NCBI GenBank assembly: GCA_030761205.1
Contig: JAULJL010000027.1
Span: 22,240,498 to 22,304,497, forward strand
DNA length: 64,000 nt
Direction of reading: 5' to 3'
Source of the DNA: Fremontodendron californicum
Taxonomy: Eukaryota > Streptophyta > Magnoliopsida > Malvales > Malvaceae
Below are positions 1-9,159 of the stretch, piece after piece. The position numbers and the translations under genes were made by a program. The notes beneath the pieces are model-generated. The model was not told where the DNA came from. It made no database searches and worked only from the letters and a program-made list of their open reading frames with translations. Position 1 is the first letter of the stretch. Each line of letters starts with the position of its first letter.

Positions 1-1395
1 CTCTAGCTGTTTCCCACTTCTTAAATTTATAGCATTGGCATTCTCTCTTGGATTCACTATGGTTTGGGAAGGTAATTTCCCAGAATCCCTTGCTTGCATT
101 TGACTCATGGTTGTTGCCAATTGCCCTATTTGAGTCTCCAAATTTCGAATACTTGTCTTTGTTTCCTGTTGAAATTGAATTGTATTAGTAGAAAGAGCTT
201 TAACAAGATCTTCAAGAGAAGTACCTGAATTTTGGGTGGGTGGTAGTTGTTGTCGGGTTTGGTATGGTTGTTGCACTCTTTGCTGAAAACCCGGTGGCCT
301 GTGGTCAAATGGTGGAGGAATAGTTTGTGATTGGTTCCCTCCATAATTGAAGTTTGGATGATCCCTCCATCCTGGATTGTATGTGTTTGAGTAGGGATCA
401 TATTTCCTTGATTGGTTCTGAAATCCACCCATGGCATTCACATGTTCATTGGTATCCTCTTGAAGTGTTGGACACATATCAGTTTGGTGCCCTATGTTTG
501 AACATATGCCACAAGCCTTTATTTGTTGTATTTTACCTACAGCCAATTGTTGAACAAGAGAAGTCAGTTTATCAAATTTTTGTTCAAGGGATGATATACT
601 TACCTCATTAACTCTCTTGGATTGTGGTGGTGGATCTTGTCTCATTGAGAACTGTTGAGAATTGGCTGCCATGTTGGAGATTAATGTTCTAGCAGCCCTG
701 GGAGTCTTATCAACTAGAGCTCCCCCACTAGCGGCATCTATCATACTTCTCTCCATGGGCATGAGACCTTCATAGAAGTATTGGATGAGAAGTTGTTCAC
801 TTATTTGATGGTGTGGACATGATGCACAAAGTTTCTTGAACCTCTCCCAATATTCATATAAGGACTCTCCGTTGTATTGCCGAATCCCACATATCTCTTT
901 CCTAATGTTGGCAGCCTTAGATGCTGGGAAATACCTTTCCAAGAATGCTTTCTTCAAATCATTCCATGTAGTGATGGTCCCGGATGGTAGATAGTAGAGC
1001 CATTCCTTTGCTGAATCAGCTAGAGAGAATGGGAAGGCTCTCAACTTAACTTGCTCTTCCGTGACCCCTGTTGGTCTCATGCTTGAGCAAACTACATGGA
1101 ATTCCTTGAGGTGCTTATTTGGATCCTCTCCTGCAAAACCATGAAAAGTTGGGAGAAGGTGAATCAAACCAGATTTTAATTCAAAAGCTACCTCAAGATT
1201 AGCATATTCAATGCATAATGGTTGTTGACCCAAGTCCGGAGCGGCTAGCTCCTTGAGAGTTCGGTTGTCAGCTGCTGCCATCTCTCCTTGCTTCTCTTGG
1301 ATGTTTTGGATCAACTCCTCGATTGGTTGTTGGTGAGAAGTTATAAATTCCCGAATTTTTCTAAGTCGTAAGTCTTTTTCGGGAGCTTGGAACAT
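1..1395 (-). CDS. gag: Gag polyprotein N-terminal part (E1), cut by window edge
   Basis: Structural protein that packages the element RNA in cytoplasmic particles. The start codon is at 1393-1395, just inside the primer site, at the same place as in E7. The 465 codons visible follow E7 Gag closely (one visible change early on is Glu to Lys at codon 7). They cover the Retrotrans_gag capsid region, the single CCHC knuckle (read around 478-520) and the start of the spacer before protease. I saw no stop in the visible part, but I did not translate every codon. Protease and pol would lie left of the window. The accessory genes of this copy, if present, are also outside. Confidence 0.8.
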   Translation of the reverse strand, partial: MFQAPEKDLRLRKIREFITSHQQPIEELIQNIQEKQGEMAAADNRTLKELAAPDLGQQPLCIEYANLEVAFELKSGLIHLLPTFHGFAGEDPNKHLKEFHVVCSSMRPTGVTEEQVKLRAFPFSLADSAKEWLYYLPSGTITTWNDLKKAFLERYFPASKAANIRKEICGIRQYNGESLYEYWERFKKLCASCPHHQISEQLLIQYFYEGLMPMERSMIDAASGGALVDKTPRAARTLISNMAANSQQFSMRQDPPPQSKRVNEVSISSLEQKFDKLTSLVQQLAVGKIQQIKACGICSNIGHQTDMCPTLQEDTNEHVNAMGGFQNQSRKYDPYSNTYNPGWRDHPNFNYGGNQSQTIPPPFDHRPPGFQQRVQQPYQTRQQLPPTQNSGTSLEDLVKALSTNTIQFQQETKTSIRNLETQIGQLATTMSQMQARDSGKLPSQTIVNPRENANAINLRSGKQLE

Positions 1396-1479
1396 TCACT
1401 AATAAAAAAATATAAGAAAGTAAATAATTAGAACAGAAAATAAGAATAAACCAATAAACTAATAAACTAAAGAAAGCAA

Positions 1480-1497
1480 TCCCCGGCAACGGCGCCA
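1480..1497 (-). other. Primer binding site (tRNA-Asp), E1
   Basis: On the minus strand it reads TGGCGCCGTTGCCGGGGA, the complement of the 3' end of plant tRNA-Asp including CCA. It starts six bases inside the LTR end, and minus-strand DNA synthesis would begin here. Confidence 0.9.
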
Positions 1498-1503
1498 AAA
1501 ATT

Positions 1504-3520
1504 TGATGCACCCAAAAGAGTGTATCTTATTTAACCTTGCACTAAAAAGATCAATTGTAAGTATAGTAGTTAGCAAGGGTCGAGTCCTCAGGGATTGGGT
1601 TTTAGTTTATAAGTTGATAGTTTAAAACTTAAATTCAAGAACAATAAAAGAAAAGGGGTTTTTGAAATCAGATTTAAACTAAAGTAAATAATAAGAATAA
1701 GATGCAAGGCGGTATAACCAGCCAATATATATACTAAATTAGGCGGTATAACCAGCCAATAAAAATATATATACTAAATTAGGCGGTATAACCAGCCAAT
1801 AAAAATAAAACAAAGTTAATATACAAATTAGGCGGTATAACCAGCCAATAAAAATAAATATACTTTTAAAAATAAGCAAACTAGAAAAGTAAGAAAACAA
1901 GTAAGTAAGAAGAATCAAATATGAAAAATATGGTTAAGGTTTCATTCTCCACCACTAGACATCATTAAGAATCAATTTCAGATCTATCAATATCAACCAA
2001 CTATCAAAGTTAACAACCGTAGATAACAACAAGCTCTGTTACCCCAATCTTTCCTTAGTTTGTCGTTAAGTAGAACAAGCTCTCTATTTAATCTCTAACC
2101 ATTAAACAACCTAGAATAAGCTCTCTAAATTCAATTTAATGGCAGCTTTATGATGAGAAAGATAGGTTGATCTAAGCAACAAACACATAAGCTCGGATTG
2201 TTCAACTTAGGTTATGTTCCACTTTGCAATTATTGAAAACTTGACCATAATCATTAATCACAAATTGCCACTTATGAATAGGAAATCAAGACAATTATAC
2301 GGATCAAGACTCCTAAACTAGCAATAGATAATTATCAAGATCTATCTAGTTGTACACCTAAATAAATCAAGACAACATCATGAACAATTCTTGTAGAAGA
2401 ACATAAGCAACTTTGATAGAAAATTAATGATAGATAGAATCTGAAAATCAATCACAAAACATGTCTAGGGCTTTGAAATCACCCTTAACCAAATAGAAGT
2501 TTAGCCTAGCATAGGCATTATAAACATAAAATTAAATAGAATATAAGAAGAAAATAAAAGAAAGAAAGAAGAAGAAGAAGAATATTAATTATCCAACCTC
2601 TTGCTCTTTCTAAATAAAAAGAAAACTAGAGAAAAGAAAGAAAAAGAAAACTTAGAGAATTTTGTTAAAATGGCTAATATCCTACCAATATCCAATATGA
2701 TCCCTTACAATCATCCAAGGCCCTCTATTTATACACATTTTGGAGGGCTAAATGACAAGAGACAAGCTTTACAAATTTCAAAGGTAGGTATATGACGATT
2801 TTGATCAGCCAACTTGATGGTCGATTTCGTCAATATTGGAGGCCTGATCTGATCACATGGTCTTCTAGACAAAGGTTCCCCTATCAGTTACGGAACCATA
2901 GCCGTTGGAATCAGCTCATTTGCTGATGTGGTTAAGCAGATATGGGCAAAATACGAAAACATGTCAGCACAGATGTCATTACACATCAGCCACGTTGATG
3001 GTCGATTTATTCAATATTGGAGGCCTGATCTGATCACATGGTCTTCTAGACAAAGGTTCCCCTATCAGTTACGGAACCATAGCCGTTGGAATCAGCTCAT
3101 TTTCTGATGTGGTTAAGCAGATATGGGCAAAATACGAAAACATGTCAGCACAGATGTCATTACACATCAGCCACGTTGATGGTCGATTTCGCTAGGGAAA
3201 ACGACTCCGTTTTAAGAAGTGTAAAACATAAAAAAGATAGATATGCCTCTTAGCTTTGCATGGCTACAAATTTCAGCCTTATTGCTTCAGTGAAACGCGA
3301 GATATAGCTGATATGGCAAAAGGTGTCGGAACTGAAACTGAACTGGATTTGCCCTTAATTCTAGTAATCTGAAATCACTCAAAGAAACTTGTCAAAAACA
3401 CCAAAATACATAAAAATATAAAAGATCATAAACACAATTAGACTAAACAATAATAACTCGTATTTGACACAAAACAATAATAAAACATAACTAAAAACTA
3501 TATAATTATACGAGTTATCA
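1504..3520 (-). repeat. 5' LTR of E1 (type-1 LTR, 2017 bp)
   Basis: It runs from TGATGCACCC to GAGTTATCA on the plus strand, so it is bounded by TG and CA. It holds four copies of a 16-bp core (GGCGGTATAACCAGCC) in the R-U5 half and two copies of a roughly 181-bp unit with a TGACGT motif in U3. The TATA box is in the reverse sense near 2728. No protein is encoded. Confidence 0.9.
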
Positions 3521-3630
3521 CTCATAGATTAAAACCCAATCCCTGAGGACTCGACCCTTGCTAATCATTATACTTACAATTGATCTTTTTAGTGCAAGGT
3601 TAAATAAGATACACTCTTTTGGGTGCATCA
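3521..3630 (+). repeat. Scrap K: last 110 bp of a forward type-1 LTR
   Basis: It matches the U5 end of the type-1 LTRs (ending in GGGTGCATCA) and begins mid-LTR at the E1 insertion point. The bases after it (GTAAG, 3631-3635) are the presumed target site of this older insertion; its partner is outside the window. Confidence 0.8.
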
Positions 3631-3724
3631 GTAAGGAAGGAAAGTCTTGGCTGATTTAATTCTCCTACTTTGACTAGGATTAGCTTTAAGGAAAGATACT
3701 TGCAATTAACGAAATTAATGCAAC
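3631..3724 (-). repeat. Scrap L: fragment of a type-2 U3 (reverse)
   Basis: It nearly matches 17862-17947 in the E5 LTR in the same orientation, so it is part of the U3 of a type-2 LTR. It ends abruptly against the E3 gag remnant near 3725, a deletion or recombination junction. It may be the relic 3' LTR of some element, but that cannot be decided here. Confidence 0.65.
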
Positions 3725-3912
3725 TTGATTGATTGTTTTCAGCCTAGCCAATTCCCCTTCTTGGCTTTTTAGGCTTGTCAGGCTCATACATGAAATTTCC
3801 CAAATTTATGCGTTTGAGAGGAAGCTTTCTTTGCACAACAGTGGATGCATTCTCCATTACAAGTATTATTCCATCATCCTTGGTAGTGCACTGCTCATCG
3901 ACGAATGGTGCA
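3725..3912 (-). pseudogene. C-terminal piece of the E3 gag-like gene
   Basis: Read on the minus strand this matches the last 60 or so codons of the E2 gag-like gene (6920-7090), including the run LPLKRINL. It was separated from its 5' part (13363-14136) by insertion of E2. The upstream part already carries a stop and a frameshift, so this is a relic. Confidence 0.8.
3908..3912 (+). repeat. Target-site duplication of E2, left copy (GTGCA)
   Basis: GTGCA directly precedes the TGATAACTCG start of the E2 5' LTR and is repeated at 13363-13367 directly after its 3' LTR. Five base pairs is the usual length for Ty3/Gypsy integration. Confidence 0.95.
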
Positions 3913-5996
3913 TGATAACTCGTATAATTATATAGTTTTTAGTTATGTTTTATTATTGTTTTGTGTCAAATACGAGTTATTATTGTTTAGTCTAATTGTG
4001 TTTATGATCTTTTATATTTTTATGTAATTTGGTGTTTTTCACAAGTTTCTTTGAGTGATTTCAGATTACTAGAATTAAGGGCAAATCCAGTTCAGTTCCA
4101 GTTCCGACACATTTTGCCATATCAGCTATATCTGGAGTTTCACTGAAGCAATAAGGCTGAAATTTGTATCCGTGCAAAGCTAAGAGGCATATCTATCTTT
4201 TCCATGTTTTATACTTCTTGAAACGGAGTCGTTTTCCCTAGCGAAATCGACCATCAAGTTGGCTGATGTGCAATGACGTCTGTGCTGACCTGTTTTCGTA
4301 TTTTGCCCATATCTGCTTATCCACATCAGCAAATGAGCTGATTCCAATGGCTATGGATCCGTAACTGATACGGGAACCTTTGTCTAGAAGACCATATGAT
4401 CAGATCAGGCCTCTAATATTGACGAAATCGACCATCAAGTTGGATGATGTGCAATGACGTCTGTGCTGACATGTTTTCGTATTTTGCCCATATCTGCTTA
4501 TCCACATCAGAAAATGAGCTGATTCTAACGGCTATGGATCCGTAACTGATAGGGGAACCTTTTTCTAGAAGACCATGTGATCAGATCAGGCCTCCAACAT
4601 TGACGAAATCGACCATCAATTTGGCTGATCAAAATTGTCATACAATATTACGAAAATTGTTAGAAAAATTCACCCACCTATTATACCTACCTTTGAAATT
4701 TGTAAAGCTTGTCTCTTGTCATTTAGCCTTCCAAAATGTGTATAAATAGAGGGCCTTGGATGATTGTAGAGGATCAGATTGTACATAGGTAGGATATTAG
4801 CCATTTTAATAAAATTCTCTAAGTTTTCTTCTTCTTTCTTTTCTCTAGTTTTCTTTCTTTTCTCTAGTTTTCTTTTTCTTTAGAGAGAGCAAGAGGTTGG
4901 ATAATTAATATTCTTCCTCTTCTTCTTTCTTTCTTTTATTTTCTTCTTAGATTTTCTTTAATTTTATGTTTATGTTTATAATGCCTATGCTAGACTAAAC
5001 TTCTATTTGGTTAAGGGTGATTTCAAAGCCCTAGACATGTTTTGTGATTGATTTTCAGATTCTATCTATCATTAATTTTCTATCAAAGTTGCTTATGTTC
5101 TTCTACAAGAATTGTTCATGATGTTGTCTAGATTTATTTAGGTGTACAACTAGATAGATCTTGATAATTATCTATTGCTAGTTTAGGAGTCTTGATCCGT
5201 GTAATTGTCTTGATTTCCCATTCATAAGTGGCAATTTGTGATTAATGATTATGGTCAAGTTTTCAATAATTGCAAAGTGGAACATAACCTAAGTTGAACA
5301 ATCCGAGCTTATGTGTTTGTTGCTTAGATCAACCTATCTTTCTCATCATAAAGCTGCCATTAAATTGAATTTAGAGAGCTTATTCTAGGTTGTTTAATGG
5401 TTAGAGATTAAATAGAGAGCTTGTTCTATTTAACGACAAACTAAGGAAAGATTGGGGTAACAGAGCTTGTTGTTATCTACGGTTGTTAACTTTGATAGTT
5501 GGTTGATATTGATAGATCTGAAATTGATTCTTAATGATGTCTAGTGGTGGCGAATGAAACCTTAACCATATTTTTCATATTTGATTCTTCTTACTTATTT
5601 GTTTTCTTACTTTTAGTTTGCTTATTTTTTATATTTATTTTTATTGGCTGGTTATACCGCCTAATTTGTATATTAACTTTGTTTTATTTTTATTGGCTGG
5701 TTATACCGCCTAATTTAGTATATATATTTTTATTGGCTGGTTATACCGCCTAATTTAGTATATATATTTTTTTATTGGCTGGTTATACCGCCTTGCATCT
5801 TATTCTTATTATTTACTTTAGTTTAAATCTGGCTTCAAAAACCCCTTTTCTTTTATTGTTCTTGAATTTAAGTTTTAAACTATTAACTTATAAACTAAAA
5901 CCCAATCCCTGAGGACTCGACCCTTGCTAACTACTATACTTACAATTTATCTTTTTAGTGCAAGGTTAAATAAGATACACTCTTTTGGGTGCATCA
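3913..5996 (+). repeat. 5' LTR of E2 (2084 bp)
   Basis: It starts TGATAACTCG and ends GGGTGCATCA. U3 holds two copies of the roughly 181-bp unit with TGACGT; the R-U5 half holds four copies of the 16-bp core GGCTGGTTATACCGCC. An 11-bp inverted repeat (ATAACTCGTAT / ATACGAGTTAT) lies at its extreme 5' end. Confidence 0.95.
4741..4748 (+). promoter_or_regulatory. TATA box of the E2 5' LTR promoter
   Basis: TATAAATA followed by GAGGGCC is an excellent plant TATA box. Transcription would start about 30 bp downstream and define the start of R. The same box occurs in all type-1 LTRs here and in E9. Confidence 0.8.
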
Positions 5997-6002
5997 AATT
6001 TT

Positions 6003-6020
6003 TGGCGCCGTTGCCGGGGA
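6003..6020 (+). other. Primer binding site (tRNA-Asp), E2
   Basis: TGGCGCCGTTGCCGGGGA lies six bases after the LTR end, a perfect 18-nt complement to tRNA-Asp. This shows the non-autonomous element kept its replication signals. Confidence 0.93.
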
Positions 6021-6151
6021 TTGTTTTCTTTAGTTTATTTGTTACTTGGTTTATTCTTATTTTCAGTTCTAACGAGTTTTATTTTCTTGTACATACAAGT
6101 TTTTCTGATCAAATTTTGAAAAAAAAATAAAAAAAAAACAAAAAAAAAACG

Positions 6152-7090
6152 ATGGAATTGAGCAATCTAACACTTGAAGAGTTGGTGGCATACATGAACA
6201 TGGAGAATCAACAAGCCAATCTCACCTTCCCAGTTCAACAATTGGCCATGAGAGGATGTCAAGACCCTCAAGTGTTCCAAGAGCAACAGTATGATCATTA
6301 CTCAAACACTTACCATGAGGGATGGTGGGATCATACTAATTATGGCTACTGGAAAAATTACCAAGAAGTAGATCCTTATGCCAATTACACTCATCCATCT
6401 AGCTTCAATCAATCATGGTCCCAAGAACCAGATCTTTTTCAACCACCACATATGACTCAAAACTCAGGTACTTCTTTAGAAGATCTTGTCTATTCTCTTG
6501 TTACTGATACATTGCAATTTCAACAGGAAACAAGGGCAAGCATCCAGAGTTTGGAAAAGCAAATGATCCAATTGACTAGTAGTATGGTGGGATGGGTAGC
6601 ACAAAGATCTGAAGAACTCGCTGCCCAAACAATGATTAACCCAAAGGAGAATACTACTATTGTGACCTTGAGGAATGAGGAACAAGATGAGGATGAGACA
6701 AAATTAGAGATGAATTCTATTCTTGAGGATAATGAAGCCAATGATCCAAATAAGAGTATTTCGGCACCTGAGGTAACGTTTGAGATTCCAATTTTTACTA
6801 ATGTTTCTTCTCCACCTTTTCCTAGTAGATTCGCAAAGTTCAAGGAGGATGAACATGAACAAGACACGCTGGAAACCTTAAACAGTTTGTTTGTGGATGT
6901 CATTCAACAAGTACCAAAAGATGCACCATTCCTCGATGAGATATGCACCACCAAGGATGATGGAATAATACTTGTAATGGAGAATGCATCCACTGTTGTG
7001 CAAAGAAAGCTTCCTCTCAAACGCATAAATTTGGGAAATTTCATGCATGAGCCTGACAAGCCTAAAAAGCCAAGAAGGGGTGTTGGTTAG
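6152..7090 (+). CDS. Reduced Gag-like protein (Gag spacer remnant), 312 aa
   Basis: An intact frame directly after the leader, in the position of gag. It has no capsid domain and no zinc knuckle. It aligns with the part of E7 Gag that follows the knuckle: a DHYSNTYHEGWWDH stretch (E7 has DPYSNTYNPGWRDH), then SGTSLEDLV, LQFQQET, PPFPSRFAK and VVQRKLPLK in the same order. The protein ends where protease would begin. It could be a leftover, or it could bind Gag of an autonomous partner and recruit E2 RNA; that role is inference. A second, broken copy exists in E3. The first 20 residues (MELSNLTLEELVAYMN...) have no match in E7 Gag, so the N-terminus may come from another subfamily. Confidence 0.75.
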   Translation: MELSNLTLEELVAYMNMENQQANLTFPVQQLAMRGCQDPQVFQEQQYDHYSNTYHEGWWDHTNYGYWKNYQEVDPYANYTHPSSFNQSWSQEPDLFQPPHMTQNSGTSLEDLVYSLVTDTLQFQQETRASIQSLEKQMIQLTSSMVGWVAQRSEELAAQTMINPKENTTIVTLRNEEQDEDETKLEMNSILEDNEANDPNKSISAPEVTFEIPIFTNVSSPPFPSRFAKFKEDEHEQDTLETLNSLFVDVIQQVPKDAPFLDEICTTKDDGIILVMENASTVVQRKLPLKRINLGNFMHEPDKPKKPRRGVG

Positions 7091-7607
7091 ATTCAAAACA
7101 CTAACTCAAGTGTTAATTGGGAAGGCAGCCCAATTAAAGATGAAATTGCCAACCTTCCATATTCAGATTTGCTTTCTCTTTCTCTTTCTTTTCCTTTTTC
7201 TTTTATTATTTTTATTGTTTTTATTTTTATTTCTTATGTTTCTTTGTTAATTGTGTTTACTGTTTTTAAGTTTCTTTTGTTTAATAGTTCTTTTCTCTTA
7301 CATATAATTCTTGCATTGGGGGATAATAGCATTACATTAATGACAATGTAAGAATTATGTGTGGGGGGAAGAATTTAGGATTTTATTTAGAGTGTTTTGT
7401 TTTTGAGTCTTTTTATGTTGTTTTTCTTTCTGATCCTTGTTTTGAAAAACACTAGATGTAAATATAATTTTTTTTAACCCCGGTTAAATGGCGGATAACG
7501 GTACTCCGTGATTATTTAAATCGGTTCCATCAGCACCCACAAAACTGATATTGTATATAAATTTCTCTTCCAATTTCTCTTTCATTTTTTTTCATTTTTT
7601 TTTCAGG
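7091..7607 (+). other. Non-coding leader before the NABP-like gene (E2)
   Basis: Pyrimidine-rich sequence with a degenerate CATTG/CAATG hairpin, a GTGTGGGGGG tract (7360-7370) and a long T-rich run ending in TTTCAG at 7601-7606. The same block follows gag-pol in E7 and E6. It looks like an untranslated spacer with a 3' splice-site-like end. Confidence 0.65.
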
Positions 7608-8144
7608 ATGGATGATATTCTCACAAGATTGCAGAAACGATTTCGTCCTTTTCCTCGAAATATTTTACTGAAGCTTTACCAAGTTCGATTTGAAAGATTA
7701 AGAATGCTTATGCACAAAGGGATTCCTGGAGACATACGTTGGATAATTGAAGCCAAGGTACGTGAAGATGAATATCTTCCTGTTTTGCATTTACCAGGTA
7801 CAGGTAGAAGCACTTTTGCAAAGAAGCGACGAGCAAAGCGCATGAGTTCAAATTGCCACAAATGTGCACGATGGACGTGTAACGGTAAATGTCGTTCTAT
7901 TGGGATTCCGTCCTCTAATCGAGATGATAAAATTGAATTCATTAAGGATGGACTGAGTAAGGAGAATTTGGGTAATATCCAACTTTCTCTTGAGACGCAT
8001 CCTAGTGGAGACGTACAAAGAGAAATTCTTGATTTATGGCCGCAATTCCAAAGGGAATGGCAACATCTTGGGAATCTGATGTTAAAAGACCCTGTTTGCC
8101 AGCTTGTAAGAAAACTGGATGGGAAGCATATCCTCGACTCATAG
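7608..8144 (+). CDS. NABP-like basic cysteine-rich accessory protein (E2), 178 aa
   Basis: No known plant retrotransposon domain is visible. Residues 66-78 form a basic run (GRSTFAKKRRAKR), followed by a Cys cluster C83-x2-C86-x4-C91-x3-C95 that could bind zinc. The arrangement GRS-x2-A-x-(K/R)RRA then Cys-x2-Cys resembles the cysteine-rich nucleic-acid-binding proteins of carlaviruses and relatives (Viral_NABP family), some of which suppress RNA silencing or affect host transcription. The rest (acidic middle, C-terminal helix-like EWQHLGNLMLKD) has no family I recognise. The start at 7608 is chosen because all four copies share it and it directly follows a CAG|G acceptor-like site. The frame is open to 7551 here, but the extension is not conserved. 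It differs from the E7 copy at about four residues. Confidence 0.8.
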   Translation: MDDILTRLQKRFRPFPRNILLKLYQVRFERLRMLMHKGIPGDIRWIIEAKVREDEYLPVLHLPGTGRSTFAKKRRAKRMSSNCHKCARWTCNGKCRSIGIPSSNRDDKIEFIKDGLSKENLGNIQLSLETHPSGDVQREILDLWPQFQREWQHLGNLMLKDPVCQLVRKLDGKHILDS

Positions 8145-8511
8145 AAGGCGTTTAAGCCGTTTCTAGACGTAAAACCAGAGGAAGATGTGAGCCACAATCA
8201 CAACTACAATAAATGACTTCTCAGCTTTTGGTTTGATTTGCAATAACTTTATTTTGTTTTAATTTACGTGTTGTTCGATTTGTGTAATTATTCTCGTTTT
8301 TTTTATTTGTCTTTTACGGCTAATTTTTTCTTCTCTTTTTGATTTTCTTCCTGAAATCACGCAAAAATCTTTTGTTAGGTTAACATTTTCTTCTGACAGG
8401 TCAAATACACTTTCGGCGACATTATTACTCTTGTCTGATTCACTACTCAGTCCTCTATATATTACACCATGTACTCATTCTCTTTCAGGCACTCGAAAAA
8501 AAGAAAAAAAA
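8145..8511 (+). other. Spacer between NABP-like and LOG genes (E2)
   Basis: Untranslated T-rich sequence conserved in E7 and E6. It contains CTTCTGACAGGTC (about 8390-8402) and CTCTTTCAGGC ending at 8488-8490, both like 3' splice sites. The second is 23 bases before the LOG start codon. Confidence 0.6.
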
Positions 8512-9159
8512 ATGGAAAGTACTTCGTCCCAACGCATTAAAAAAATTTGTGTTTTTGGAGGTGCTTATCCAGGGAAAAATAACATATTCGCTGATGAAGC
8601 CATAAGAGTTGGAGTAATACTTGCCCAACAAAAGATCCAGTTGATTTATGGAGGCGGTAGTACGGGTTTAATGGGAGCAGTTGCTACAGCAGCACACGCC
8701 GGAGGAAGTCCAGTTCTAGGAATCGTGCCAAAACTATTCACAAGTTTTTGTGGACCTACCGTGGGTAAGGAAATACAAGTCTGGAGTATCCCTGAACGGA
8801 TGACAATCATGTACCATTCTGCCGATGCATTCATTGCTTTACCAGGAGGTTTGGGTACATTGGAAGAAATAGCTTGCGTGGCTTCTTGGTCATCTTTGGT
8901 CACAAATAAGAAACCCATTGGTTTGCTTAATATTAATGGTTATTTTAGTAATTTGCTTTCATATTTAGATAATGCTGTGGATAATGGATTCATGTTTTCA
9001 GAGGCAAGGAGAACCATAATTTCTGCTACAACCATTGAAGATTTACTCAAAAAGCTCCAAGCTTATGAGTGTTTATCTGCTACGGTTGTTTCGCAAACGC
9101 TCGGAAAAAGAAAAAGAGATATGGATGAGCAAGGAGTGGATTGCACTTTGTCTTTGTGA
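8512..9159 (+). CDS. LOG: LOG-family cytokinin-activating enzyme homologue (E2), 215 aa
   Basis: LOG enzymes cut ribose 5'-phosphate from cytokinin nucleotides to release active free-base cytokinin in the cytosol. The Rossmann-like fold motifs are clear: CVFGGAYPGKN (13-23), YGGGSTGLMG (46-55) and the signature PGGLGTLEE (111-119) with the catalytic Glu119. Arg96 is kept, but the Lys that normally follows it is Met here, and the usual Gly-Ser-Ser near residue 17 reads Gly-Ala-Tyr. The C-terminus has a KRKR cluster. Length fits the family (about 210-230 aa). Host LOG genes have several introns; this copy has none, as expected after passage through RNA. The start is the first ATG after a TTTCAG acceptor-like site, shared by all three copies. 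The frame stays open upstream to 8431 but that part is not protein-like. Confidence 0.9.
   Translation: MESTSSQRIKKICVFGGAYPGKNNIFADEAIRVGVILAQQKIQLIYGGGSTGLMGAVATAAHAGGSPVLGIVPKLFTSFCGPTVGKEIQVWSIPERMTIMYHSADAFIALPGGLGTLEEIACVASWSSLVTNKKPIGLLNINGYFSNLLSYLDNAVDNGFMFSEARRTIISATTIEDLLKKLQAYECLSATVVSQTLGKRKRDMDEQGVDCTLSL

Larger units (their letters stand above)
1..3520 (-). mobile_element. E1: Athila-type Ty3/Gypsy element, partial (5' LTR and gag)
   Basis: This is the 5' end of a reverse-oriented element cut by the left window edge. From right to left it has a 2017-bp LTR (1504-3520), a tRNA-Asp primer site (1480-1497) and the first part of gag. LTR length and sequence match E7 closely, so it is probably the same subfamily. 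It lies inside the 3' end of another LTR (scrap K); the expected duplicated target site at its right edge is CTCAT (3521-3525), but the partner lies outside the window. Confidence 0.9.
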
